A stretch of 64,000 bases of DNA from the NCBI GenBank assembly GCA_949318235.1, contig OX439131.1, positions 22,340,802-22,404,801 of the forward strand. The letters run 5' to 3'. Below the pieces are notes generated by a model. That model was not told the origin of the DNA and made no database searches. It saw nothing but the letters and a program-made list of their open reading frames with translations. The stretch is from Ecdyonurus torrentis (lineage: Eukaryota > Arthropoda > Insecta > Ephemeroptera > Heptageniidae). The position numbers and the translations under genes were made by a program. Positions 27,543 to 40,400 of the stretch are shown piece by piece. Position 1 is the stretch's first letter, and each line of letters begins with the position of its first letter.

Positions 27543-30500
27543 ATGGCAGCTGGTTTGGTGAATGTGTTTGAAAAACTTTTCATTTCATCTTGTAAACAGC
27601 AATATTTAGGACTTGCATCAAACTGCATACGATCTCCAGGTAAAAATTATTTACCTATACTCGTTTTACGTAATTTTCTTAAACATATTTTGTCTTCAGC
27701 TTTGACATGCGGCCTAAGAACAATGCCAAGTGGGTCCATGAGACTGCAACAGCAGCCGGCGGTTCAAGAAATAACCCCTGCAAGAAAGACAGAGGCTCAG
27801 AACACATTCAAAGGTAGATGTGGATGGAAAACAATTTATTATAATGTATTTGCTTTATTTACAATCTCTAGAATTACTTAAATTTGAAATACATAATTTT
27901 TATTAATATGATGTTATGTCATTATTGACGAGCTGAAAATGGACAAACCATATATTAGGCTATAATATGTACAGTACATAATTATATTATATATAATTAT
28001 TATATATCATAATTATGTAATAAAATATATTATTATTATCATTTTTATTATATTATTTTATTAGATGATGCATACAAACTCTGCCATCACTGCCATTCCA
28101 TGATCCTTGAAATATATTATTTTACTTATACAGCCTTAAAGTAAAGGCAAGGAATAAAAATTTCTACAACAGAGTCTGTACATATTTAGGTGCATTCACA
28201 TTCACATATTTAAATGTGTATTAATTTGTTTTTTGTACCTTGGCGCAGCAAAATAATTCATATTCCCATTTATAAAACAAATTTATCTAACAGTTTGATG
28301 CGCTTTTAGTTTCAGCAATGATGAATATGTGAATGCACCTGTAAATTAAATACATATACTTACATACACATACAATATATCGATGGCTCCGCGGAAAACT
28401 GAATTATCTATAGTCTCCGCGCGCCTCAAATTTGAAACATCTGCGCTCTCCGCCTCTCCCAAAATTGAAGCATCTGTAATGGAGCGCTGGTAAGAGATGC
28501 TTTTAATTTGGGAGAGGCGGAGAGTGCAGATGTTCCAAATTTGAGGCGCGTGGAGACTATAGATAGTTCAGTTTTCCGTGGAGCCATCGACATACAATAT
28601 ATGTACAGCTCTGGACTAAAGTTCCCGAACAAGGCAGTGGCGGCTGCTGCTTTTTCTGATAAAGATAACATAGTATGGTTGCGGGTTTCCTGTACAAATC
28701 GTTCGGGAACTTTGGTCCAGAGCTGTACATATATATGGTAGAGGGACCACGGACCATGCAGTTTTCGGCACCTTAATAATTTTCTGCACCCCACTTAAAC
28801 ATGTTTTTTACTCCAAGGATATTTTTTATAATATAAAGATTTACTTTTCCCTGTCCTTAATTTTTTTTTTCTTATCTCAGCTGTATGAAGATTTACTTTT
28901 CCCTCTCCTTAATTTTTTTTTCTTATCTCAGCTGTTGGTGTTTTTGCCATATAAAAAAATAAATAATAAGCTGCCAAATTCTGGGGGGCTGCCAAAAACA
29001 GGGGTATTTACCTACCATACTATATGTAATTTAATAAAAGGTTTTGGTACTCTCCTTTATGCGTGTATGTGCTATGCAATCCATAGTAAATTATAGGTTG
29101 TGAAGTTGTGATTGTATATATGTGACCACTGACCACAATGTTTCCCGCAACATACATACACAATGGTATTGGGTCACTCTCTTGTTCAAATAATGTTTTA
29201 ATATTGCAAGAGCCATAAGTTTCAATGTATTTTACATGGCATTACGCGTTGAGAGCCCCCTGAACAGAATAATGCCCCAACCGATAGGGTGTCTGAATCA
29301 AGTATGTTTATACATATGTTTAGTATGTTTAATACTATTATTATACGGTATAAAACATATTTGCGGTACTTCAATCATTATGAAGTACAGTATGAATATG
29401 TATCTCACACTAAAATCCTCATTTAAAGTACCATTAACATTTATTTCATTTGAAAATGTTGTATGTAAGAAAAAAAATATATTGTAACATAAAATTTTAC
29501 TCTACTCAACTGCAATGCCTTATGGCAACAAAATACATACATAAAAGGAGCGCTAGATATTAATTATTAACTACCATAATGCTCCATGTAAATATGTGGT
29601 AGGTATTTTTAAATGGTACCATAGTAAAATTTTATATCAGAGTGTCTGTACAGCTCTGGCCAAAAGTTCCTGAACAAGTTACATAGGCAACCCGCAACCA
29701 CTCTATGTTATCTTTATGAGAAAACGTAGCAGCAGCCGCTGTCCCGTTCGGGAACTTTTGTCCAGACCTGTACATACTACATACATATAACATTCTTTAC
29801 AGTACTGTATCATATAAGTATCTGTAAGTTGGCAACCCGGATTTAAATTTTGTTATATGTTTTATTTGCAGAAATTTCATCAAGGATAAACACCCAAATA
29901 GCTGAAAATAACTATGGAAGATTGTTTGCTGTAGTCCATCTCTGTGGCAAACAGTTCAAAGTAACTGATGAAGATCTCATTGTGGTTGAGGGTCAGTGGG
30001 CACCAGATGCAGGAGACCAGATTCGATTGGAAAAGGTACGTTGTTTTATTTTTATACAATTTGGAAATACGTACCTGTTCCATATGATGTAGTAAAAGTA
30101 GTACTAAAAGTCAAGGAAAAAAATCGACTGTGTTAATATGATTGACAAATGAAGGTTTAGATAATAAATATAAAGATAAATTGGGATAATTGGGGAAAGG
30201 GAATTGAGCTTTTGCTAACTCTTGAAAGAAAGAAAATAATTTCTAACCCAGACCGACTGAACGCAAATCAATATTGCAGCGGAAAATATGTGTATTTCGT
30301 TTTTTTATTATATGAAGCAAAATATGTAAGTCATTTCTGAAATTAATGTACATCACGCTCAATGTACACCATATTGCTTACCGCTACAATAAAAATTTAG
30401 ATATACATTTTGCTTCCCATGACTAAAAAAAAAAAAAAAAAAAAAAAATGAGATACACATATTTTCTGCTTTAACTGATATGTTGGTTAAAGCTCAACTC

Positions 30501-33028
30501 CCTTTCCCCAATTTTTCCAAGCTACATATATAATCCAATCTGTGATCTTTTGTTTACTATTTAAAATTTTATTATGATTGTTATGCATTGTGAACTGCAT
30601 AATTCATAAAAAATACGTTTTTATTTTTTATTGTTATTATTTTTTATGTTTTAAATTTTAATTGAATAAATAAATCTGATTTAAATAAATTATTATGTTG
30701 TGTTTATTCCAGGTGCTGCTTGTTGGTGGCACAGATTTTACATTGCTAGGACTACCAATTGTGCCTAAGGATCTGGTTCATGTGGAAGCTACTGTAGTAG
30801 AAAAGACCTTATCTCACACCAAAACTGTTTTCCGCAAGAAGCGCAGGAAACAATTCATGAGAATTAATTGTAAGTACTATACATAAAATTACTGCTATGG
30901 TTGCAATGTACCTTTACCACTTTCTTTTATGTTTATTTATAATTATTATTCTCTTAAGGATACCTATAGTATTTTACTAGCATTATTATTATGTATAGAG
31001 GTTCTATATTAATAAATATTATAAATCTATTGCATGAATATTTTAATACGATGTTATAGAAGATGGAGTATGTACCATATTGATGGCTCCGCGGAAAACT
31101 GAACTATCTATAGTTGACGCGCGCCTCATATTTGAAACATCTGCGCTCTCCGCCTATCCGGAATTTGAAGCATCTCTTACCAGTGCTCCATTACAGATGC
31201 TTCAATTTTGGGAGAGGCAGAGAGCGCAGATGTTCCAAATTTGAAGTGCGTGGAGACTAGATAGTTCGGTTTTCCGCGGAGCCATCAATATATAACTCAT
31301 TCTTTGTGTGTGTATCAATATTTAATGTGCTTATCACATCACCACATTGCCACTCATAAATTTGAATAGCACTGCAAATTTAAAAAAAAAAAAAAGATGA
31401 AACCAGGACTTCTTGGTTTGCAGCCAAGTGCTCTACTACTGAGCTATACAAGCTGCTGATGCCTATATCTGCTTGTACTCATATGTATAATAATATTATA
31501 TGTAACTTGACAATGACTGAGGTTAATTAAAAGCAGTCACCTGCACTGAGGTGATTCATGTGTGTTTATGTCTCGCAAGAGACGGAATGTTTTAGTTGCA
31601 CAGGATAGGCAGTAAACCGTAAATTTATAATACAACCCAAAAATAACTTTAGTAAATTTATTTCTAAAAAAAAAAAAAAAAAAAAAAAGCCTACTGCAAT
31701 TTATTAGCACAAAATATTCTTTAAAATATCAAATGACTGTCAGTAGTATACAAATTCCAATAAAACTAATAAAAATCACTTTATTTTTTACTCAAACTAT
31801 AGGCTATAATAATGCTAGAGGACAATGCTTTTGATCCTTTTTATTTATGTAATCAATCTTATTATTGATTATTAATCTTATTAATGATTATTTATGTAAT
31901 CAAAGCAGTGAGTTTGCAATGGTCATAGTTTTTCTAAAAATAAATATTTAAGAAATTAAAACGCATGTAAATTCTTTATAATATTATGATTATTTTTAAA
32001 ATTTTATTCCCACATAAAAGTCAAAATAGGTCGTCAATCATAATGAAATATAACACGTCATAATTTGTATGCAGATATTTTCCCATTTACATTGAATAGA
32101 CAATTTTGGGACATTATGAACAATGATATTAGTATGCCGAAATATATATGATATGTATTTATAAAAACAAAATCGTTTACACCCCTCTCCTTTTCTTTAA
32201 TGCTGTTCGTAAACCCTGTTCTCTGCACCAAAAATGACGATCGCCTATGGTTATTCAAATGGAATGCGCATTTTTTGGTGCAGGAGAACAGGGTTTACGA
32301 ACAGCATTTTTATCTTCTTCCAAGAACTAGGTTAAAATGCACAAAGTTGAGATTTTTCTCCATTGTTAAAAACTTATATTGATAGTCGCTTTTTTTATTT
32401 TATAGAAAATCGAACTAGTAAGCAACAGTGCAAAATATTCTGATGTCAATTTTAGCATTTAAAGACACTAATCTTATGACATATAGTTCAGATCACAAAA
32501 AATAGTGCAATCAAGCAGGTTTTAGGTTTGTATTTTGCGATTTCTTTATTATAATATTTTACACAAAAATGGTAAGCTTTTTTAAATCTGTTGTTGATTT
32601 ACTCGCGATTGTATCAAAACTCGACTTTTGATTTACAATTTTTATGTTTTAAATTAATCAATCATCATTATATAAAATAAAGTTACCAAAGCACCCTAAA
32701 CACGTTTATTATTATAATGTTTTTATCTTTTCTTTTCTTCTTCTTTTTTTTTTCTTTTTTTTTTTCTTCTTTTTTTTTAAATAAAATTTGAACTCTTTAT
32801 ATTGAGTCATGGATCTCTTTCTCCTCCTATTTTTAAGCTTTTTATACGTAAGGAAGAATGCAGATTTATTTAATTATTTTGTAGGAAGTTGGCTGTATCC
32901 ATACTAAACAAATTATGTATTTCTGTGTGATGTTCGCAGTTTACCGCCATCCTCTGTCTGTGGTGAGAATCAATACCATTCGCCTTACAGGAAAAGTAGA
33001 CTCGCGGCAAGACAGCTGTGAAGCTTAG
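27543..33028 (+). CDS. mRpL21: Mitochondrial large ribosomal subunit protein bL21m
   Basis: Five exons join in frame: 27543-27639, 27700-27813, 29872-30035, 30713-30869, 32940-33028. They total 621 nt, or 206 aa plus TAG, close to the length of animal MRPL21. Residues about 1-70 are a presequence-like, poorly conserved region rich in Arg/Gln. The ribosomal L21 domain follows: GRLFAVVHLCGKQFKVTDEDLI, GDQIRLEKVLLVGGTDFTLLG, HVEATVVEKTLSHTKTVFRKK, RRKQFMRINFYRHPLSVVRI. The protein is imported into mitochondria and binds rRNA in the large subunit. Splice sites are standard. The last exon is only 89 bp. An AATAAA lies at 33107-33112, about 80 bp past the stop. Introns 2 and 4 host several MITEs. 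Confidence 0.95.
28198..28340. repeat. Foldback element, AGGTGCATTCACAT ends
   Basis: AGGTGCATTCACATTCACAT on the left pairs with ATATGTGAATGCACCT on the right in MRPL21 intron 2. It is about 143 bp long and noncoding. Confidence 0.65.
28381..28589 (+). mobile_element. MITE family CGATGGCTCCGCGG, copy 1
   Basis: A 209 bp foldback with ends CGATGGCTCCGCGGAAAACT and AGTTTTCCGTGGAGCCATCG. The interior pairs almost throughout. It is flanked on both sides by the 13 bp string ACATACAATATAT (28368-28380 and 28590-28602), a possible target-site duplication. A related copy in the opposite orientation is at 31081-31287. Confidence 0.85.
28602..28739 (+). mobile_element. MITE family TGTACAGCTCTGG, copy 1
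   Basis: Ends TGTACAGCTCTGGACTAAAG and CTTTGGTCCAGAGCTGTACA; the next inner block is GTTCCCGAAC/GTTCGGGAAC. The layout and TA-rich flanks recall Tc1/mariner-type MITEs. A second, inverted copy is at 29647-29774. Confidence 0.8.
28837..28935. repeat. Tandem duplication, 52-bp unit
   Basis: Two adjacent copies of a 52 bp pyrimidine-rich unit start at 28837 and 28889. Each contains AGATTTACTTTTCCCT and CTTATCTCAGCTGT. By eye they differ by only a few bases and by T-run length. Confidence 0.8.
29647..29774 (-). mobile_element. MITE family TGTACAGCTCTGG, copy 2
   Basis: Ends TGTACAGCTCTGGCCAAAAG and CTTTTGTCCAGACCTGTACA. The interior (CCCGCAACCACTCTATG, TATCTTTATGAGAAAA) is the reverse complement of that of copy 1, so the element sits in the opposite orientation about 1 kb away in the same intron. 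Confidence 0.8.
30181..30520. repeat. Foldback element in MRPL21 intron 3
   Basis: ATTGGGGAAAGGGAATTGAGCT on the left is mirrored by AGCTCAACTCCCTTTCCCCAAT on the right. The interior also has partly inverted blocks (AAAATATGTGTAT against ATACACATATTTT) and a poly-A tract at about 30426-30448. Confidence 0.65.
31081..31287 (-). mobile_element. MITE family CGATGGCTCCGCGG, copy 2
   Basis: Ends TGATGGCTCCGCGGAAAACT and GGTTTTCCGCGGAGCCATCA. The loop (GCATCTCTTACCAGTGCTCC) is the reverse complement of the copy 1 loop, so this copy is inserted in the opposite orientation. It is in MRPL21 intron 4. Confidence 0.85.
31395..31455 (-). pseudogene. tRNA-Cys-derived fragment (anticodon GCA)
   Basis: The minus strand reads TATAGCTCAGTAGTAGAGCA (D arm with A box), then an anticodon stem CTTGG / loop CTGCAAA / stem CCAAG with anticodon GCA, then AAGTCCTGGTTTCATC running directly into a T run. 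The T arm and acceptor stem are not completed, so it is not a functional tRNA. It could be a tRNA pseudogene or the head of a tRNA-derived SINE. The T run would act as a Pol III terminator. Confidence 0.7.
32202..32305 (+). mobile_element. Short MITE, family GCTGTTCGTAAACCC (copy 3)
   Basis: A 104 bp inverted-repeat element nearly identical to 27191-27294, in the same orientation and located in MRPL21 intron 4. The two copies are 5 kb apart. Confidence 0.85.
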
Positions 33029-33639
33029 ACAAATCCTTGATATCTCTGTAGCTTTGTATATAAATACTAACATATGTCATGTTAAAAAATGTAATTTTTT
33101 TAAACAAATAAATATAAATACGTTCAGAACTAAAATTTAATAACCCTTTCTTATTTCAAAATACCATTGGAATCATTACGCTAATAATGCAAATTTTGTA
33201 TTGATGTAATTTAGATTTACTTTCAACACTTATCGCGGAACATTATCCCGTTTTACCTGCGGCAGTTATGTACTAGAGAAATAAACATAAAAAACGAGAA
33301 AATTTTATCATCTTGATAATTAAATTAATAAACCTATAGTTAGCTCATATTTTTCTGTCAAAGATTAATAATTACAATAAATTTGTTCCTACATTATAAA
33401 GCTATAATTTAAATTTCTGCCATAATTTACATATCATGCAATACAGAATACTATAAGAATTAAAAAAAATTACAGAACCCTTTACTGTATTATTGCCTTA
33501 TTTTATAACTTATATTTTTTCTTTGCTACATTAAGTGGTACTATAAAATTCCAAAACTTAAAGTTAATAAAAATATATTCACTAATATAATTTGGCAGAG
33601 ATGCTATATTTTGCATTTTTAATGAGGGGACGTGAAGAT

Positions 33640-33826
33640 ATATAGAGAGCTGCGACAGACGCGTGCTCTGGAGCGCTGCGACACGTCACGTGGTGTTTAG
33701 GGACCAAGAATAGCTCGGGCAGTGTGCCAGCCATTGCCCTGCGCCCTCAGTCTGCCGCCATCCGTCACCCCAGGCGCAACTCTCTTCTATTTTGCTTTTT
33801 CTTCATAGCGTATTGCACACACAAAT
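33640..33826 (+). promoter_or_regulatory. Likely promoter / noncoding first exon of the glutamate receptor gene
   Basis: A GC-rich patch (about 33650-33780), unusual for this AT-rich window, ends at a donor-like AAATT|GTAAGC (GT at 33827). A matching acceptor, ATTTCAG at 34122-34128, precedes the short 5' UTR that leads to the ATG at 34169. This fits a noncoding first exon. The patch contains TGACG/ACGTCACGTG-type strings (CRE or E-box like) near 33685. The transcription start is not defined by sequence alone. Confidence 0.5.
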
Positions 33827-34168
33827 TGTAAGCATTTTTAAGTAATGTTAGTTAAAAATTTAAAATCCACGATATTTAAATTTAAACATTAATTTTACTG
33901 GCAATTCTAATTTAACTTAATTTGATAAAAAAAAAGTAATTTCTCTCATATCTCTATCTCTCTCTTCAATGCGTGACTTTGCGTATCAACCTACATTATA
34001 AGCATATTATACTTTGTTGTAGTATTTATTATTGTTATTATGTTTTACAAGAAGATTCATATATTTTTTAATTCATTTTTAGGTTTGAAATATATTTTTG
34101 GTTATCATATTGCTATTGTAAATTTCAGTACATTTGTGACGTGTAATTTTATTTGATGTGGAGGAGCC

Positions 34169-37100
34169 ATGGATGGCTCGACGTGGTTCTTTGTAATCAC
34201 ATTAGCGCTCAGTGCTACTGCTTTGCCTGATATAGTGCGTATAGGTAAGTACGGAACAACACAATTTTCTCAAATTTAATGAGATATATAAATTTAGCAT
34301 GTTAAACATACAGTTGAGGACAGGCAAAATCACATGGTGTAATATTTTCAATGATATATAATTTTTATAGTTTAGTCGCATGTAATTTTGTCATGTCGCC
34401 CCTGATAGTTCTGCAAGCCCGCATTACATATCGTCTCAAACAGTTGCCTATCTTTCAGGATATTAATAAAAAAAATGCACATAAAATAAATAAATAAATA
34501 TATAATTTATTTGATAATACACTGTATGTATAACACAGTTTATTTCTTTATTATTTTCTCCACGTATTTAAGAGACAAATAAATTAATATTAATGCAGCC
34601 TTTTTTTTTTTTTTTTTTTTTTTTTAAACTTTTAATAAATTAAACTAAATTGGATGTAAATAAATTTTTTAAGGTGGTCTTTTCAACCCCGAAGATGAAT
34701 TACAAGAAGTTGCATTCCGTTATGCGGTGGACAGAATCAACATGGACCGAGTTTTATTACCAAAAACGACACTTGTTCCCATTATTGAGCGAGTCGCTTC
34801 ACTTGATAGTTTTCATACTACGAAGCGAGGTACTATTCAATGTCTATTAAAGACATTAGATCAATACATTTAGTTGACAACGATGGTGGAAATTATATAT
34901 AAATGTTGCTTGCGTTTTCATATAGTGTGCAACATGACTCGCGAGGGCGTTGCTGCAATATTTGGTCCTCAGTCCAGAGCAACGGCAGGTATGGTACAGT
35001 CAGTTTGCGACAATAAAGAAATACCACACTTGGAAACTCGATGGGAACCACGTTCTCCACCCGCTGGTAGTTGTCACATCAATCTTTACCCTCATCCTCA
35101 AATGTTAGCGTTGGTAAGGACAAAACTTCATTAATTTAATTTTGAGATAACAATATGAAAGTTTTTTTTTTTTTTTTTTTTTTTACATAAATTGCAATCC
35201 CTCTCCCTTCTTTTTAATATATTAATTTTATTTATAATTTAAACAAATGAATAACGGGCTAGACGTTGGAATAATGTAAATTAACATTCTACAATATTAG
35301 ATATAAATGTAACTTAACGTTTATTTGTGTATACACAAATTAAAAAATAATATTTATATTGAATGTTTATTATTATTATCAAAATGCACGTGTTCAATTA
35401 ATTCCCACACCACCATAAAATAAAATAAAATATATTTTTATGAATACTGTATAGGTATATTCCCTCGTAAAAAGAAATGAAATATAAATTTGGTATTTTT
35501 ATTTTTAGAGGAATTGATATAGGTAATATGAAAGCAATAAAAATACAACTTTTATTGCTTGGACATTTTGACAAAATGTAATACATTTAATATCTTTATT
35601 TGACCAGTATAATAAATATTTACTTTATATAAAGTAAATTTTTTACGCGTTGGGTTTTTTGTGCGTATCTCTTTTTTGAAATAAATTGAATTGTGAGTAT
35701 TCCTTAATTTTCATTATAAATCAGCAACGAAAATTTACATTCCTATTTTAATTTCTAAATATTTTGCATTATTATAAATTTTATATGAGTGATTCTGCTA
35801 TAACAATTGAAATTAATTTTACAGGCTCTTAAAGCTTTGGTTCGTGATATGGGTTGGAAAACGTTTACATTGATTTACCAACATGACGATGCATTGGTAC
35901 GTCTACAAGAAGTAATAAAAGGTCATGGACCGGCAGATCCACCTATTACTGTACGTCAGCTTGATGAGGGAAATGATTACAGGTAAAATTAATTTCTTTT
36001 TGTCATTGTATTACGACATCGCAGACAAAAAAAAAATCTTTGATTTCTTGGAAAGCATTATTGTTGGCATACAACCCTTCAATATATATCCTGAAGTAAT
36101 AAAAAATATTATGTAAATACAGACCACTTCTCAAGCAAATTCAAGCGTCATCAGAATCACACATCATTCTTGATGTTGACACAGACAAGGTACTTGAAAT
36201 TTTACATCAAGCCAAAGAAGTCAAGATGATGGAGGATTATCAAAGTTATCTCATCACTTCGTTGGTAAGTATAATTTTTTTATTATTTTATGAATATATA
36301 TTTCCTAACATTTTATTTTGAAACAGGATTTACATACTGTAGATTTAGATGAATTTAAATATGGACGAACTAATATTACTGCTCTTCGAATGATTGATCC
36401 TACAAGTCAAGAAGTTCATAATGCAGTACATGATTGGACTTATGGAGAAATGCGATATGGACGTGTTTTACAACTAACACCGCAGCAAGTTAAGGTATTT
36501 AATATTATATTATATATAGATACATAGATAGATATATAGATGTATAGATACGTGTAAATAAACTATTAATATCATCCTGTCTGTTTTTATGGTTTTAGAC
36601 GGAGGTAGCTTTAATGTACGATGCTGTCCACTTGTTTGCACGTGCTCTTCATGATCTTTCATCATCTCAACGTATCAATATTAGACCATTAAGTTGTGAG
36701 TCCCGAGATACTTGGGCACATGGCTATAATTTAGTGAATTACATGAGAGTCGTAAGTAAATATAAATGTCAAATGTTATATCATTAATTAAACACACACA
36801 TACACAAAGTTTTTACTGTTTTTATTTAAAACATGTTATTATTTTCAGATGGAGACAAGAGGCTTATCAGGTGCTGTAAGATTTGACAGTTCTGGTTTAC
36901 GATCAGATTTTACACTCGATGTGGTAGAAATGTCACGACAAGGTTTACAAAGGTCGGCAATTTGGGATCCTCGAACAGGAATTAATCACACTTTATCGTA
37001 CGGAGAAATTTATACTCAAATTGTAGAGCAATTACAAAATAAAACATTTATCGTGTCATCCAGAATTGTAAGTTTATAGTTTATTATTATTATTTTTTTT

Positions 37101-37375
37101 TTTTATATAAGGAAATTTAAATAATTTTATTTCTAGGGTGCACCATTTCTAATGTTCCGCCCCAATGCAGACAAATTGACAGGCAATGAACGATTTGAAG
37201 GATATTCTATTGACTTGATTGATGAAATATCTCAGATTCTTGGTTTTAAATATGAATTCCAAATGGTCCCTGATGGTCGATATGGAGGCTACAATGCAGT
37301 AACTAAAAAATGGGATGGTCTTGTGAAACAACTTCTTGATAGAGTAAGACACACACACACACACACACACACATA

Positions 37376-37426
<51 letters not shown>

Positions 37427-40400
37427 TATATATATTATTGTAATAAGTATTATGTAATAATATTATTGTAAAAAGCCCTCCTACTGGAAAGGATTTGTCC
37501 TGGCCTACCCCGAAAGGGATTAAGGCGTCATGATACTTACCTTTTTTTGTAATAAAATCTGCTGAAATATGTGTTTTAATTTACAGAAAGCTGATCTTGC
37601 AATTTGCGACTTGACTATTACATATGATAGAGAGCGGGCTGTAGATTTTACGATGCCATTCATGAATCTCGGTGAGTCAACTCGTTGATTGTGCGTGTGT
37701 TTATTATGTACTATAAACAGTATAAACATATTATTATTTGTTTTATAGGTATCAGTATCTTATACAGCAAGCCGGTGAAGCAACCTCCTAATCTGTTCTC
37801 GTTCCTCTCTCCACTCTCCGTGGATGTATGGATTTACATGGCTACAGCTTACCTCGGAGTCTCCGTTGTGCTTTTTATTCTAGCGAGGTAAATAATTTGA
37901 TCTGAGGGGTTAAATGCCGCGTAAAAAAAGAGAAAAAAAAGGGGAATCTTTTTCTTTGATGTGTAAACTATGATTATATCGAACGAACGGCACGTAATAC
38001 TTGCTGTAGCTGTTGAATTCAAAAATACTGCGGATCAATACGTAATTTCATCAATATAAAAGCTAGTTTTTTAAAAGTATAAATAAAACAACCGAAGAAT
38101 TCAAAAATTATCTCTTATATCGCATACAGCATAGAGAATGAAATAGAATAAAATTAAGAAATAGTGGGACATATTCTAATTTTTTTATTGTTATTTAAAG
38201 ATAAGGAAAAATAATTAAATTATGCTACAGCATACTCACGACAATAATATTCATTTTTAATACTTAAATATCTTATAACTTAAATAAACCTTCAATGTAG
38301 TTTAAATTAAAAAAGAAACGGTAAATTTCAATTCCTTTTTAAATGTACAATATATATAAATGAATAAAAAAAATTGTTTAAAAAAAATTAAATCATATAC
38401 ACTTGCGTTATAAATAAATAAGATGCGTATTAATTCAAAATTAGAATAAAAACGTATTGCTCTTCTATAAAATGTTAAGTCGATAATAATTATTATTCAT
38501 GCGATAACTTATTATACGAGGATAGGATTACATGTAATTCACCACAGGCTATCACCAAGTGAATGGCAGAATCCACATCCATGCAACCAGGAACCTGAGG
38601 AATTGGAGCAACAGTTCCACTTATTGAATTCAATGTGGTTCGCCATCGGTTCGCTTATGCAGCAAGGCTGTGACTTTCTTCCCAAGTAAGAGGAACAAAC
38701 AAACCTCAAAATATAAACCTGATTTTTTTTATTGTTATTTTTTTTTTATAATTATACCTCAAAAAAACACTACCATGAATCCCCAATAAAACCACTTTTT
38801 TTTTTACCTAATTAGGTGAATGATAGGATATATAGGTAATAAAATAAAAGCTCATCACATTCGGTTCGGTTAAAATATTATGCGGATATCCTTCCACCAA
38901 AAGCCACTTTCTAACTAAAACCTCTATAAATATTCCAGAATGAACCATTTTAACTCCTTCTACTGAACTGTCCAAACATTTTTTTTCCGTATTTTTTTTT
39001 CTCCTTCATTTTCGTTAGCATTCTTTATTATTCGCGGCGTTACCCCGTTGGCAGAACTTTTTTCGTTTCGCGGCGAGCAGTTTTTTGTTCCGTTTAGTGA
39101 GCTAGCTCTACTCGAGCATGCGTTACAGAATGACCCCGTACGAGTGGATCAGCGCACATCCCTGCAAGAGTGAGCCAGAGGAGTTGGAGAATAACCTCAC
39201 CTTGTGCAATCTCATTTGGCACAACTGCGGATCTATCATGCAGCAGGGCTCTGATATTGCCCCCAAGTAAGAAAAGGCACCCTATCTTTATATATAATAT
39301 GATGTGCCTATATTATAATTATCAAAGTTTAGATTAGTTTTTTTTTTTTTTTTTTTTCATATACGTTCAAAAAAAAACTTTTTTTTTTCGCAAAATATAT
39401 TTAGTAAGCTTAATTTTTTTAATGAAAAAACATAGTGGAAGAATGGGTTTTCAAATTTAACTTTAAATTTAAAATAACTACACCAAATTTGTGTGCTTTT
39501 TTTAAAGTATATATATTGTACAAATCTATTTTCTAAAATAATCTATTCTTCTACAAAATGTTCAAAACATTTTTGAAATATTTTATAAATTTTTTTACTT
39601 AAAAAATAAAATTGTAGAAGAAAAAAAAAAAAAGAAAGACAATTTTTTGCGTCATTTTTTTACATAAGCTTTATTTCGTATTCTAACCAAACGTAGAGCT
39701 TGCGAACTGATTTATGTTTATACACTATTTTAGTATATTATACAAAAAAAAATTCATGCGCTTAGATTTGGGTATTTCATTTTTATAGCTTTTTTTTTTT
39801 TTTTTATTCATTATTCACGGAAGTATTGCAGTGTCTTTCCCATATGTAAATAAATTTGTGGGCACTGCGACTTCAAATCTCTCTACTAATATCTCCAGTA
39901 TCACGTATACTAACTCCGTTGTACCTCAACTAACAAACTATACACAGTTGAGTCTCTCCTTATATTCATGTCATTGTAGATTTTTAATGACTGAAAGAAA
40001 CAGAGAAGTCCAACTTTGAAATATATATATTTTTTTAAATATATAATAATCGAACTTTTAATTTTATTACAGATAGAACTATACAGTAAAACAGCAAAAA
40101 CGAAGGTGTGCGTTTTGTTTTTGTTTTTTTCTTCCCATTTCTTATTCTTGACATTACCATGAGCCTTTATTATAATTTGTTAAATATTATGTTGTTTTTT
40201 TATTTATTATTTTTTTATATTAAAATATTTACTATTTGTTGCGTAATTTATTTAAACCCGATGAGAAGTTTGATTTCTTTGTTTGTTTGCTTTCAAATTC
40301 ATATATTTTATGTTTCATGTGTTATTTGATTTTTCATTGTGTATATATATAAAATTTGTTATTGATTTATTTTGTAGTAGTTATTATTTTTAAAATTTGT

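Noticed and set aside
28426..28794. Frames on both strands of MRPL21 intron 2
   Set aside because: They are artefacts of two adjacent foldback elements; no conserved domain.
39831..40019. Open frame after a GCAG acceptor in the receptor intron, a possible third pore exon
   Set aside because: It has no pore or transmembrane motif, no suitable donor and low-complexity Ser/Thr content.
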